Of a DNA stretch of 44,947 bases, positions 24,451 through 32,959 are shown piece after piece (position 1 is the first letter of the stretch; each line of letters starts with the position of its first letter). Origin of the DNA: Erysipelotrichaceae bacterium (GTDB taxonomy: Bacteria > Bacillota_I > Bacilli_A > Erysipelotrichales > Erysipelotrichaceae); assembly GCA_022767445.1 (NCBI GenBank), contig JALENJ010000022.1, forward strand, positions 1 to 44,947. The letters run 5' to 3'. Under the pieces are notes generated by a model. The model did not search any database. It had not been told where the DNA came from and saw only the letters and a list, made by a program, of their open reading frames with translations. Made by a program: the position numbers and the translations under genes.

Positions 24451-24778
24451 TATCATTAATCATTACTGGAATACATGATTCAAGCTGGTATGGATAAGTA
24501 CATCTTTATCAAAAGGGATTGTGCAACGTATATAGTTGTCTGGTACATTTATTCTAATGAATATATGATTTTTGAAAATACAAACCGCCAAAATAGATGA
24601 CTAATCACATTAAAAAAATAACCATCACGGGGAATGATGGTTACCTAATTCATTTATAAATTGGGGGGATTTATGAATTGAAGAAATGTTTTGTACTACT
24701 CTTTAGTTGTATGAATCTTTGTCCTCCTTTCTGTTTACAGTTATTACTATAATAGGGATTTGTTAAAAATATACGAAC
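24451..24778. other. Intergenic stretch with a minus-strand terminator and possible gene remnant
   Basis: About 330 bases without a clear gene. On the minus strand, bases 24598-24450 hold an open 49-codon stretch with no ATG; its end reads like protein (INVPDNYIRCTIPFDKDVL), so it may be the tail of a lost gene. Further right, a minus-strand terminator (24612-24642) has a strong GGAGG (24720-24724) about 80 bases upstream of it on that strand. The ATG-less frame there is only six codons long. A small RNA or decayed short gene is possible. A plus-strand 36-codon frame at 24490 has no ribosome site. Confidence 0.35.
24612..24642 (-). terminator. Orphan minus-strand intrinsic terminator
   Basis: On the minus strand an 8-bp perfect stem AACCATCA/TGATGGTT with a seven-base loop is followed by A and seven T residues. 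No gene long enough to recognise lies upstream of it on that strand before 24856. Confidence 0.65.
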
Positions 24779-24794
24779 GTAATGTGAACATTAC
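24779..24794. promoter_or_regulatory. Dyad operator candidate upstream of the flavoprotein gene
   Basis: GTAATGT-GA-ACATTAC is a 7-bp perfect inverted repeat with a two-base centre, 63 bases before the ATG. It is well placed for an activator or repressor; the regulator is not identified. Confidence 0.45.
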
Positions 24795-24805
24795 ATGAAG
24801 AAATG

Positions 24806-24821
24806 ATGTGTTGAATCACAT
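24806..24821. promoter_or_regulatory. Crp/Fnr-like dyad upstream of the flavoprotein gene
   Basis: ATGTG-TTGAAT-CACAT is a perfect 5-bp dyad with a six-base spacer, the geometry of Crp/Fnr family sites. Its centre lies about 43 bases before the predicted transcription start (about 24857), the classic class II activation distance. This fits control of a redox gene, but the regulator is inferred. Confidence 0.5.
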
Positions 24822-24841
24822 ATTTTGTTATATCGTTTCAA

Positions 24842-24850
24842 TGGTATAAT
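24842..24850 (+). promoter_or_regulatory. Extended -10 promoter of the flavoprotein gene (predicts a leaderless mRNA)
   Basis: TGGTATAAT is a perfect extended -10. The ATG begins at 24857, seven bases downstream, so transcription should begin at or next to the start codon. There is no good -35 and no ribosome site, consistent with activator dependence. Confidence 0.6.
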
Positions 24851-24856
24851 GTTTGC

Positions 24857-26665
24857 ATGAATACAATAGAAAAGTTATTAAAGAAAAGTATGATTGCCAT
24901 GACGGTACTATCTCTAGCAGGTTGTACGTTAGGTAAGAAGGATGAGAGTGTTCATCAGGTTAATGATGGAACCTATACTGGTATTGGAACAGGTTATAAC
25001 GGCTATATTACGGTATCTGTTGGCTTCCGTGATGGAAAGTTAACGAATGTATCGGTGTTTGATCAAACTGAAACGAAGTCTGTATCACAAGCAGCTTTAG
25101 AGAAGATACCTGAATATGTAGTGAATAACCAGTCATTGAATGTGGATGTTTCGACTGGTGCGACAGTTACTTCTAGAGGTGTTTTAGAAGCGATTGGCAA
25201 TGCGATCACTGCCGCAAATGGTAATGTGGATGATTGGCAGAAAGATTGTATTGGTCAAAATGAAGAGAAAGTGATCCAAGAAAAGTCTGATGTGACGGTT
25301 GTTGGCGGTGGTGTTGCGGGAATTGCGACCGTACTTCGTTTACAACAACAGGGTTATAAGACAACGTTGATTGAAAAGGATAGTGAACTTGGTGGTTCAT
25401 TGCGTTATCAAGCAAATGGTGGTCAGATTGTGGCTGGATCAACGAGTATTGAGGATACTGTATCTAGTGCAGATCTATTGGCACAGGATATTACCACTTT
25501 AAGTGGAGAGACAAACAATCCTGCATTAACGCAACTATTGACAGAAAATATTGGTGAGACTGTCGATTGGGAATCGAAGATACTTGGTATTACCTTTGAT
25601 AAGAAGCAGGGATTTATCCAAACAGAGGGTATTTCTGGAAGTGCGGTACTTGGCTTTGATGAAACCAGTGGTAAGATTGATGAACTCTTACGTAAGGAAG
25701 TCCAGGTATCTGGCTCTAATGTATATACAAATACAGGTATTGTTGGTTTACGTTACAATTCTGATGGAAAAATTACTGGTGTGACTGCGAAGAAGGCTAA
25801 TGGGGATATTGTTGAGACCTATTCCGATTATGTTGTATTGGCGACGGGATCTTCTGCGGGCAATCTAAATCTGGTAGCGGAATCAGATCGTACTTCTCAC
25901 TACCTTGGTCTAACAACCAATACAGGTGATTCTTTAATTCTAGCAAATAACGAGGAACATCCTTATCAGATAGAGGAGAATAATGCGGCTGTATATAACT
26001 ACTTAGGATTTAATGTGCGTGATATTACGTTGGATACCTTCGCGGCGAATACGTCTATCTTGAGTAAGGGATTGATGTTAGTCAACAATAGTGGTCAACG
26101 TTTTGTGGATGAGTCACTAGCATATAATGAGATTTCAGATGCGATTCAAAATCAAAATAATGCGAGTGCATATCTTGTAATGAATGCGTCAAATTTTGAA
26201 ACTTGGAAGAAGACGTTGTTATCGATGGCGTTATTGACCGAGCCAGAAGAGAAGTTTTTGGAAGGTGAGTATGCGATATTGCCATATCGTGGGGATAATC
26301 TTCTAGAGGCTGCGGAATCTGCTGATTTGGATCCAGAGGCAGTCCTTGGTAGTGTTGCGATACGCAATGATGAAATTAACGCATTAGATTCTACTTCTAA
26401 GCTAGGTACCTTAAATCCAGGCGAACCTGTATGTATCATTCCGTTAAGCAAATATCGTTATGAAACTACAGGTGGTTTAAAAGTCAATGAACAGTTAAAT
26501 CTATTAGATGGTTCTGGCAATCCTATTACAAATATCTATGCGGCTGGCAGTGTTGCTGGTAATGTATTTGGCGATCGTATGCCAAGTGGAGCTGGTCTTG
26601 CGTGGGCATTTGTGTCTGGAAAGTACGTAGCAGATCAAATCATCGCTGATAAGAGTGCTGAGTGA
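24857..26665 (+). CDS. FMN-binding, FAD-dependent lipoprotein dehydrogenase (flavocytochrome/fumarate reductase-like)
   Basis: This 602-residue exported redox protein has a signal peptide ending at lipobox LAGC (Cys23). Residues ~35-122 are an FMN_bind domain with VSTGATVTS (98-106), where ApbE would attach FMN through a threonine phosphoester. From ~143 a FAD_binding_2 domain starts with the dinucleotide motif VVGGGVAGIATVL and ELGGSLRYQANGG. It ends with IYAAGSVAGNVFGDRMPSGAGLAWAF. Classic fumarate reductases have HTMGG and an ANRLGGNA arginine in this region; here the equivalents are YETTGG and GDRMPSGAG, so the substrate is probably not fumarate. It is likely an outer-face electron acceptor reductase. 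The gene lies before glutaredoxin-like and CydDC-type genes. Confidence 0.82.
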   Translation: MNTIEKLLKKSMIAMTVLSLAGCTLGKKDESVHQVNDGTYTGIGTGYNGYITVSVGFRDGKLTNVSVFDQTETKSVSQAALEKIPEYVVNNQSLNVDVSTGATVTSRGVLEAIGNAITAANGNVDDWQKDCIGQNEEKVIQEKSDVTVVGGGVAGIATVLRLQQQGYKTTLIEKDSELGGSLRYQANGGQIVAGSTSIEDTVSSADLLAQDITTLSGETNNPALTQLLTENIGETVDWESKILGITFDKKQGFIQTEGISGSAVLGFDETSGKIDELLRKEVQVSGSNVYTNTGIVGLRYNSDGKITGVTAKKANGDIVETYSDYVVLATGSSAGNLNLVAESDRTSHYLGLTTNTGDSLILANNEEHPYQIEENNAAVYNYLGFNVRDITLDTFAANTSILSKGLMLVNNSGQRFVDESLAYNEISDAIQNQNNASAYLVMNASNFETWKKTLLSMALLTEPEEKFLEGEYAILPYRGDNLLEAAESADLDPEAVLGSVAIRNDEINALDSTSKLGTLNPGEPVCIIPLSKYRYETTGGLKVNEQLNLLDGSGNPITNIYAAGSVAGNVFGDRMPSGAGLAWAFVSGKYVADQIIADKSAE

Positions 26666-26722
26666 GCATATCAATATTCTTTTTGATTAAAACTCAGTAG
26701 AATAAATGCAGAGGTAAATACT

Positions 26723-27001
26723 ATGAAGAAAATTACATATTTCCATTTAAATACTTGTCCATATTGTGCACAAGCAAATAAGGCAATTGAAGAGTTAAAG
26801 TCTGAAAATGAAGCCTACAAGGACATCGAGATTGATATGATTGAAGAAAACGAGCATCCTGATATCATTGATCAATATGATTATCACGCTGTTCCATGTA
26901 TGTGGATTGGTGATCAGAAGATTTATGAATCACACTTGTTTGAAAAGTATGATGAATGCAAGGAACAAGTACGTAAAGTATTTGAAGCTGCTTTAGCATA
27001 G
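26723..27001 (+). CDS. Glutaredoxin/thioredoxin-like protein (CPYC)
   Basis: This 92-residue single-domain thiol oxidoreductase carries the glutaredoxin active site TCPYCAQA (CPYC, Cys13-Cys16) near the N-terminus and the cis-proline region YHAVPCMWIGDQKIYE. It has no signal peptide, so it is cytoplasmic. AGAGG lies nine bases upstream of the ATG. It sits between the flavoprotein and a CydD/CydC-type exporter of thiols, so a role in cytoplasmic thiol balance is reasonable. It ends directly at a terminator. Confidence 0.8.
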   Translation: MKKITYFHLNTCPYCAQANKAIEELKSENEAYKDIEIDMIEENEHPDIIDQYDYHAVPCMWIGDQKIYESHLFEKYDECKEQVRKVFEAALA

Positions 27002-27027
27002 GGAATCTTTCTGAGATTCCCTTTTTT
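27001..27027 (+). terminator. Terminator after the glutaredoxin-like gene
   Basis: An 8-bp perfect stem GGGAATCT/AGATTCCC with a five-base loop is followed by six T residues, starting at the last base of the stop codon. Confidence 0.88.
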
Positions 27028-27038
27028 AGGGGGTATTT

Positions 27039-28769
27039 ATGTTGTTGTTAGATAAAACATTGTTGAAAATGACAAAGGGTCTTTGGCATTGGATACTTTC
27101 TCTTGTTGTGATACGCATCTGTTCATTGGTGATGATGACTTGGTTTATTGGTAGTATCTCCTATTTCCTAGGAAATATGACAAATCCAACATTCATAACT
27201 ACAGATATTAGAAATGTGATTGTACAAATTGTTTTTATCTCCTTGATGACATTGGTATTTCAACTCGTTCAAGGAGAATTAGAATATCGTACACAAGCAG
27301 CTGCTAGAACATCATTGAGATTGAAGATGTTTTCTAAAGTGATGGCTTTAGATGCAGGATATATTGAGAAGATTGGGCCAAACGCAACCATAACATCAGT
27401 TGTGGATGGTATTGAGCAGATGCAAGTCTACTACAGTGTATACTTACCAAGCTTGATATTTAGTATGGTAGCGCCTATCTATATGTTTACACAGATCTAT
27501 CAAAGATCACTGTTGGTAGCTTGTTTATTGTTGGTTGTATCGTTTGTATTATTGCCATTACATAATGTTTTCCGCTATCGTATCGAGAATCTACGTCGAA
27601 CCTATTGGGTATCATTGGAGGATATGACAGGATATTATTTGGATAGTATCCGTGGACTATCCACCTTAAAATTATTTGATCAATCCAAAAGACATGCCGA
27701 TACGTTAGCACAAAAAGCGGATTACCTAAACAAACAGATCAATGCGTTTATGAAGGTGAATTTTACATCCTTTTTAGTCACGGAAGGTATCATCTACCTG
27801 ACATTATTTGGTTGTGTGTTGATTGCGGTAATCGGTTTAAGTGCAGGTACGATAGAACTAGGTAGTGCGCTTATGATTTTGTTGTTTGGTTACAGTTATT
27901 TCGCATCCATTCGTCAATTGATGTCTGCTACACATGATGCTTTAACTGCAGTGAGTGTCGCAAGTAAAGCAGAAGACATCTTAAATACAGAAGTACAGAC
28001 ATCAACAACAAAATCACAACACATCGATGAAACAGGAATTACCTTCCGTGATATATCATTCCAATACGATGGAAGAAAAGAAGTGTTACATGATATCAAT
28101 CTACAGATTGATCAATCAAAGGTAACTGCTCTTGTGGGTCTATCTGGATCAGGTAAGAGTACGATCGCTTCACTATTGATGAAGTTTATATATCCAAAAA
28201 AGGGAGAAATCTATCTAAATGGTAATGATTATGCAAGCATGGATAGTGCTGATATACGTAAACAGATTGTGATGGTACCACAAACAGTGAATCTATTCCA
28301 AGATACGATACGTAATAATCTGTTGTTTGCTAATCATAACGCTAGTGATGACCAGATTTGGGAAGTATTGAAGGAAGTTAGTTTAGCGAGTCATATCCAA
28401 AAGATGGAAGATGGCTTGGATACGGTCATCAGTGAGTCTGGTGCCAATCTTTCTGGTGGACAGAAACAGATGATTGGCATTGCTAGAGCATTACTAACAG
28501 ATGCAGAGTATATCATCTTTGATGAGGCAACCTCAGCAGTAGATCCTGAAAGTGAGAAGATTATCTGGGATTGTATACAACGATTATCAAAGAAGAAAAC
28601 ACTGATTATTATTTCGCATCGCTTATCGGCGATAAAAAATGCAGATCAAATCGTTGTATTAAATCATGGAGTTATTGAAGAGAGTGGAAATCATGAAGCC
28701 TTGATGGCAAATAATGGTCTATATAAACAGTTGGTTGAACAACAGGCAAGAATGGAGGAATTGTCATGA
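27039..28769 (+). CDS. cydD: CydD-type ABC exporter half-transporter (thiol/cysteine export)
   Basis: This 576-residue protein fuses six membrane helices (about 1-300) to an ATPase domain (about 330-576). Walker A is GLSGSGKST, the signature is LSGGQKQMIGIARALL, Walker B is YIIFDEATSAVD, and the switch histidine is in ISHRLSAI. In the CydDC family the heterodimer exports cysteine or glutathione and is needed for cytochrome bd assembly. No cydAB genes are in the window, so the physiological link is open. The membrane region resembles CydD rather than lipid A or peptide exporters. GGGGGT precedes the ATG, and the stop overlaps the next start by four bases. Confidence 0.72.
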   Translation: MLLLDKTLLKMTKGLWHWILSLVVIRICSLVMMTWFIGSISYFLGNMTNPTFITTDIRNVIVQIVFISLMTLVFQLVQGELEYRTQAAARTSLRLKMFSKVMALDAGYIEKIGPNATITSVVDGIEQMQVYYSVYLPSLIFSMVAPIYMFTQIYQRSLLVACLLLVVSFVLLPLHNVFRYRIENLRRTYWVSLEDMTGYYLDSIRGLSTLKLFDQSKRHADTLAQKADYLNKQINAFMKVNFTSFLVTEGIIYLTLFGCVLIAVIGLSAGTIELGSALMILLFGYSYFASIRQLMSATHDALTAVSVASKAEDILNTEVQTSTTKSQHIDETGITFRDISFQYDGRKEVLHDINLQIDQSKVTALVGLSGSGKSTIASLLMKFIYPKKGEIYLNGNDYASMDSADIRKQIVMVPQTVNLFQDTIRNNLLFANHNASDDQIWEVLKEVSLASHIQKMEDGLDTVISESGANLSGGQKQMIGIARALLTDAEYIIFDEATSAVDPESEKIIWDCIQRLSKKKTLIIISHRLSAIKNADQIVVLNHGVIEESGNHEALMANNGLYKQLVEQQARMEELS

Positions 28770-30448
28770 GAAAATATCTGTATTCAATTCCTACATTAAC
28801 TCTACGTTTAATTAAGGAGGCAAAGCCAATTGCTGGATACTTGGTCGTATCTACACTAGCAAGTATCATCGGTAATATATCACACCTTGGTGTAATGGGT
28901 TTTGGTGCATTATGGATATTGCGTATTATTGGTATATTAAACAATGGTAGTGCGTGGTTATATGCATGCATGATGCTGGTATCTGGTATCTTGATTGCAG
29001 TATGTCGATATTTAGAGGGTGTTTTTTCGCACCTAGGTGCGTATGGTATACTTGCTAAAATGAGAGTAGATTTGTTTCAATCGATAGATCGATTGGCACC
29101 TGCCTACTTAATCGATAAACAGATAGGTGATGTAATCAACATTGCAGTTGGTGATATTGAAACATTGGAGTATTTCTTCGCACATACAATAGGACCGATG
29201 TTTACGGTAATCTTACTACCAGTTACGACAGTATTTATCGCATTGTTATATCATCCACTCTTTGCGTATGTATTAATTCCAATCTACATCATGATCAGTA
29301 TTGTGATTCCATTGTTGGGTTTACGTTTTGGTCGCCATATTGGAAGTGTGTATCGCAAGGATTTAGGTACTTTAAAAGCTAGTATTTTAGAGAATGTCTA
29401 TGCGATTAAAGATATACAGATCTTCAATGGGGCACAAGAAAGAATTGAGAAGGTCATGGCATACAATGAACAGGTGAATCAGGATATGCATGCGATGACC
29501 ATGCATAAGCAGATATTATCTGCTTTACCAAATTTCTTTGTATATCTTGGTAGAGTCATGATTTTGGTTGTGGCAGGATACTTGGTCAGTCAACAACATG
29601 CTAGTCCTATCGGAACTGTTGTGGTATCGATGATAGCGGCTGCTTCCTTTTCATCAACGTTTTCTTTGACGTTTGTGGTATCGCATCTATTAGAGGCATA
29701 TGGAGCAGCTGAAAGAATCTTCTTGATAGAAGATGCGAAACCACTCACTTCTAATCCACAACAGTTAATACCTTTGGATACAATTCATGAAATCACTTGG
29801 AAGGATGTATCTTTTACATATCCAAGTGTAAATCATCGTGTATTAGATGGTTTTGATTTAACCATTCATGCAGGTGATCATATCGGTATCATTGGTCAAA
29901 GTGGATCTGGTAAGTCTACGATACTGAGATTGTTGTTGAGATATTATCCATTGGACCGTGGTGAGATATTGATCAATGGTAGTTCTGCTGATCGATATTC
30001 ATTTGAGCAATTACATGAACATATTGCCGTACTAGAACAGGATACGTATCTATTTGATGATACAATTGCCAACAACATTGCGATTGCCAAGATGGACTCT
30101 TCATTGGATGAGATTCGTAGTGCAGCTAAGAATGCTGGAATAGATGATTTTATTATGAGTCTACCGGATGGTTATCAAACACCAATGGGGCAGATGAGTT
30201 CTCGTGTATCTGGTGGTGAAAGACAGCGTATTGGTTTGGCTAGAATCATGTTAAAACAACCGGATGTTATCATCTTGGATGAGCCAACCAGTGCGTTAGA
30301 TGTCATGCATGAAAAAGAGTTGTTATATACAATTCAAAAGTATTTTAAAGATAAGATTGTGATTACGATTTCTCATCGTATGTCTACGTTGACCAATGCG
30401 AATCGCATCATCGAAATTGTAGATGGGAAGTGTCAAGAAAAGGGCTGA
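28766..30448 (+). CDS. cydC: CydC-type ABC exporter half-transporter
   Basis: This is the 560-residue partner of the preceding protein, with the same layout. The membrane part contains LDRLAP-like IDRLAPAYLIDKQIGDVIN, a segment typical of CydC. The ATPase has Walker A GQSGSGKST, signature VSGGERQRIGLARIML, Walker B VIILDEPTSALD and ISHRMSTL. The ATG overlaps the upstream stop (ATGA), so the two subunits are made together as a heterodimer. Its stop codon lies within the converging terminator with the DD-carboxypeptidase gene. The export substrate is inferred from family and from the glutaredoxin-like neighbour. Confidence 0.72.
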   Translation: MRKYLYSIPTLTLRLIKEAKPIAGYLVVSTLASIIGNISHLGVMGFGALWILRIIGILNNGSAWLYACMMLVSGILIAVCRYLEGVFSHLGAYGILAKMRVDLFQSIDRLAPAYLIDKQIGDVINIAVGDIETLEYFFAHTIGPMFTVILLPVTTVFIALLYHPLFAYVLIPIYIMISIVIPLLGLRFGRHIGSVYRKDLGTLKASILENVYAIKDIQIFNGAQERIEKVMAYNEQVNQDMHAMTMHKQILSALPNFFVYLGRVMILVVAGYLVSQQHASPIGTVVVSMIAAASFSSTFSLTFVVSHLLEAYGAAERIFLIEDAKPLTSNPQQLIPLDTIHEITWKDVSFTYPSVNHRVLDGFDLTIHAGDHIGIIGQSGSGKSTILRLLLRYYPLDRGEILINGSSADRYSFEQLHEHIAVLEQDTYLFDDTIANNIAIAKMDSSLDEIRSAAKNAGIDDFIMSLPDGYQTPMGQMSSRVSGGERQRIGLARIMLKQPDVIILDEPTSALDVMHEKELLYTIQKYFKDKIVITISHRMSTLTNANRIIEIVDGKCQEKG

Positions 30449-30462
30449 GTAATCAGCCCTTT
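30439..30462. terminator. Bidirectional terminator between cydC and the DD-carboxypeptidase gene
   Basis: A 10-bp perfect stem AAAGGGCTGA/TCAGCCCTTT with a GTAA loop contains the stop codons of both converging genes, one in each arm. Confidence 0.85.
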
Positions 30463-31649
30463 AAAAAGTTCTTTAAGTGTAAGATGATGCGACCAAAGAA
30501 GTTGGATTCCTTCGGCAGAGTGATTGTGATCGTACGATTATAAATCTGCGTATCATTGACGAGGAATGATATATTTGCCTGTATGTTTTGATCATATAGT
30601 TTCGCTTCATAACTCTTCGCTAGATCATTTGTGATTGTGACTTCTACATCATCTGGTAAATCTAATGTAATATCTTTATCAATCTTGATAGCGATATTGG
30701 ATGTATGCATGAATGACTTGTATGTGATATTCGTTATTGCTTGGCTTGTGGTAAGTACTGCTTTAGGATGCCAAGCAGACAGGTTTATGAGTGCTGTTTC
30801 GGCATCTTTGATATTGGAGGATGGGAATCCTGGAATGGATGGAGCACCTTGGGTAACGCCTATAATGTTCATATCGTTGATATTTGCCCAATAGGCAAGG
30901 CATCTGCCAGCATCACCTGTATATCCTGTCTTACCACCAAGTAGACCGTTAATTTGATATCCGTTGACATCAGCGGATGACCAGATCGTATGTTCTAGTT
31001 GGATACCTGATGGGAAGTTAATTGTAGGTGAGGTTGTGTATTCATGTGCAGAGAAGATCTCTTTGAATGTGGCATTTTGTAATCCGTAACGCAATAGGGT
31101 AGCCATATCACGGACTGTAGAGTGTTGACCATCTCGATCGAGTCCATGTGCACTTTGGAATACACTATTATTCATTCCAATGGAACTTGCTTTAGCATTC
31201 ATCATTGCATAGAATGCTTCATAACTTCCAGCAACGTGGATGGCTAGGGCATTGGCCGCATCTGCGGCAGATGGTAATGCGGTTGCGTAACATAGATCAA
31301 GGATGGTTGGTGTATCTCCTACGGTATATCCTGCAACACTGGCTTCCTCTTCATATAATCCATCTAACATATCATCTGTGATTGTGATTCTATCATTCAG
31401 TGATGAACTGTTTTCTATCGCAAGTAGGACTGTCATCATCTTGGTGAGAGATGCGACACTGATCTGTTCATCTGCGTCCTTTTGGGATAATACTTGTCCA
31501 CTATCGGCATCCATAAAAATGTAGTGTGTACTGTATAAACCCTTTGCGATATCGGAATTTTCTGTATATGCATATGTTGGAGTACAGAAAGAAAATACTA
31601 ATAGGAGACAAGTTACTAGTGTGAATATTTTTTTTGTTAAGTTTTTCAT
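30453..31649 (-). CDS. D-alanyl-D-alanine carboxypeptidase (S11 family, PBP5-like)
   Basis: This 398-residue exported peptidoglycan enzyme trims the last D-alanine from stem peptides. The signal peptide covers about residues 1-27 (ending PTYA). The active-site serine is in SLTK (Ser67-Lys70) and the KTG box in LGGKTGYTGDAG (Lys240). The second motif, usually SxN, reads SAAD (127-130), so the Asn is replaced by Ala. Similar SGAD-type variants occur in Bacillota relatives (from memory), so activity is not excluded. A C-terminal beta domain and the amphipathic end FFGRIILHLKNFLKG suggest membrane association. It is transcribed alone, opposite to its neighbours. Confidence 0.87.
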   Translation of the reverse strand: MKNLTKKIFTLVTCLLLVFSFCTPTYAYTENSDIAKGLYSTHYIFMDADSGQVLSQKDADEQISVASLTKMMTVLLAIENSSSLNDRITITDDMLDGLYEEEASVAGYTVGDTPTILDLCYATALPSAADAANALAIHVAGSYEAFYAMMNAKASSIGMNNSVFQSAHGLDRDGQHSTVRDMATLLRYGLQNATFKEIFSAHEYTTSPTINFPSGIQLEHTIWSSADVNGYQINGLLGGKTGYTGDAGRCLAYWANINDMNIIGVTQGAPSIPGFPSSNIKDAETALINLSAWHPKAVLTTSQAITNITYKSFMHTSNIAIKIDKDITLDLPDDVEVTITNDLAKSYEAKLYDQNIQANISFLVNDTQIYNRTITITLPKESNFFGRIILHLKNFLKG

Positions 31650-31697
31650 AAAACTATTATATTAGAGTATTGAAAGTTTCCAAATATTTTTTTAATA

Positions 31698-31706
31698 TGC
31701 TATAAA
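31698..31706 (+). promoter_or_regulatory. Extended -10 promoter of luxS-mtnN
   Basis: TGCTATAAA is an extended -10 with five of six core matches, 25 bases before the luxS ATG. A weak TTCCAA (31678-31683) sits at the -35 distance (17 bases). A ribosome site (AGAGGGG) lies between promoter and ATG. Confidence 0.5.
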
Positions 31707-31731
31707 AGTAATAGTAGAAAAGAGGGGCATT

Positions 31732-32208
31732 ATGGAAAAGATAGCAAGTTTTAATGTGAATCATCTTGTGTTAAATCCTGGTGTATATGTATCTCGTAAA
31801 GATCATTTTGAGAATGTGACAATTACGACTTTTGATTTGCGTATGACAGCACCGAATCATGAGCCTGTTATGAATACTGCAGAAATGCATACGATTGAAC
31901 ATTTAGGGGCGACATATTTACGCAATCAACCAGAGTGGAAAGATAGAGTGATCTACTTTGGACCGATGGGATGTCGTACAGGATTCTATCTGTTGTTAGA
32001 GGGTGATTTGGAGTCCAAACAAATCGTACCGTTAATTCAAGAATTATTTGTGTTTATTCGTGATTATGAAGGTGAAATTCCTGGTGCGACTGCTTCGGAT
32101 TGTGGTAATTACCAAGATCAAAATCTAGCCATGGCAAAGTATCTGGCAAATCGCTATCTAGAAAATACATTGTGGAATATCAAAGAGGAGAATTTAGTTT
32201 ACGCATGA
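31732..32208 (+). CDS. luxS: S-ribosylhomocysteine lyase LuxS
   Basis: This 158-residue metalloenzyme cleaves S-ribosylhomocysteine to homocysteine and DPD, the precursor of autoinducer 2. The signature HTIEHLGATYLR supplies two metal-binding histidines and the catalytic Glu. The cysteine in GPMGCRTGFYLL is the catalytic base, and ATASDCGNYQDQNL supplies the third metal ligand. Length matches the family. AGAGGGG precedes ATG 31732. Its stop codon overlaps the mtnN start, so the two consecutive steps of S-adenosylhomocysteine recycling (Pfs then LuxS) are encoded together. Confidence 0.95.
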   Translation: MEKIASFNVNHLVLNPGVYVSRKDHFENVTITTFDLRMTAPNHEPVMNTAEMHTIEHLGATYLRNQPEWKDRVIYFGPMGCRTGFYLLLEGDLESKQIVPLIQELFVFIRDYEGEIPGATASDCGNYQDQNLAMAKYLANRYLENTLWNIKEENLVYA

Positions 32209-32903
32209 TGAGAGTAGGAATTATCGGTGCGATGGATGTGGAAGTCGCAACCATCAAAGAACGCATGACAATTGAGAGTGTAGAAACAATTGGTGAAAAT
32301 GTATTCCATATCGGTAAGATTGGAAAGACAGATGTCGTAGTTGCTAAATGTGGTATTGGTAAGGTCAATGCGGCCATCTGTGCAACAACCATGTGTGTCA
32401 AATTCCAAGTCAGTCATATCCTAAATACAGGCATTGCGGGGTCATTAGATAACATAATCAATATCGGAGATATTGTCGTTTCAACCGATGCCATCTATCA
32501 TGATTTTGTTGTGTCAGAATTTAATTATCCACTTGGGCTAATCCCTGGCAGAAAGAGTGTTGAATTCCAAGCAGATCCAAAGCTTCGCCAATTGGTGATA
32601 GATAGCATACATGAGGTGGCACCTGAAATTCAAGTATTTGAGGGCAGAGTTGCCAGTGGGGATATTTTTGTCAGTCAAAAAGAAAAGAAAGAATGGATTA
32701 TCCAATCCTTTGGTGCAAAGTGTTGTGAAATGGAAGGATGTGCAATCGCACATGTTGCAAGTGACTTCCATATTCCATTTGTGATTGTACGTGCGATATC
32801 TGATAAAGCAGATGAAGAAAGTGCAATCACCTATGATGAATTTGAAGCGAAAGTAGCACAACATTGTGCAGACTTAGTCTTCAAAGTTGTAGAGAGTCTA
32901 TAA
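32205..32903 (+). CDS. mtnN: 5'-methylthioadenosine/S-adenosylhomocysteine nucleosidase
   Basis: This 232-residue enzyme removes adenine from S-adenosylhomocysteine and methylthioadenosine. The start MRVGIIGAMDVEVATIKERM is typical, with the catalytic Glu in the early AMDVEV region. NTGIAGSLDNIINIGDIVVS and the nucleoside-binding EMEGCAIAHVA, then VRAISDKAD with the catalytic Asp, complete the family pattern. ATG 32205 overlaps the luxS stop; ATG 32208 immediately after is an equally good start. Extension to 32172 is unlikely because it would lie deep in luxS. It supplies the substrate for LuxS and ends at a terminator. Confidence 0.93.
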   Translation: MMRVGIIGAMDVEVATIKERMTIESVETIGENVFHIGKIGKTDVVVAKCGIGKVNAAICATTMCVKFQVSHILNTGIAGSLDNIINIGDIVVSTDAIYHDFVVSEFNYPLGLIPGRKSVEFQADPKLRQLVIDSIHEVAPEIQVFEGRVASGDIFVSQKEKKEWIIQSFGAKCCEMEGCAIAHVASDFHIPFVIVRAISDKADEESAITYDEFEAKVAQHCADLVFKVVESL

Positions 32904-32923
32904 GCGGTATATCCGCTTTTTTT
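32902..32923 (+). terminator. Terminator of luxS-mtnN
   Basis: The stem AAGCGG/CCGCTT with a TATAT loop is followed by five further T residues, overlapping the mtnN stop codon. Confidence 0.85.
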
Positions 32924-32947
32924 CATGGAGTAGAGATATAACTTTTG

Positions 32948-32953
32948 TATAAT
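32948..32953 (+). promoter_or_regulatory. -10 box of the nuclease gene (predicts a leaderless mRNA)
   Basis: A perfect TATAAT ends seven bases before the ATG at 32960. No ribosome site lies between them, and the -35 region is poor. Confidence 0.5.
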
Positions 32954-32959
32954 AGTAGT

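Noticed and set aside
24490-24600. 36-codon plus-strand frame (MDKYIFIKRD start)
   Set aside because: No ribosome site or promoter; the opposite strand reads more like protein, so it is probably chance.
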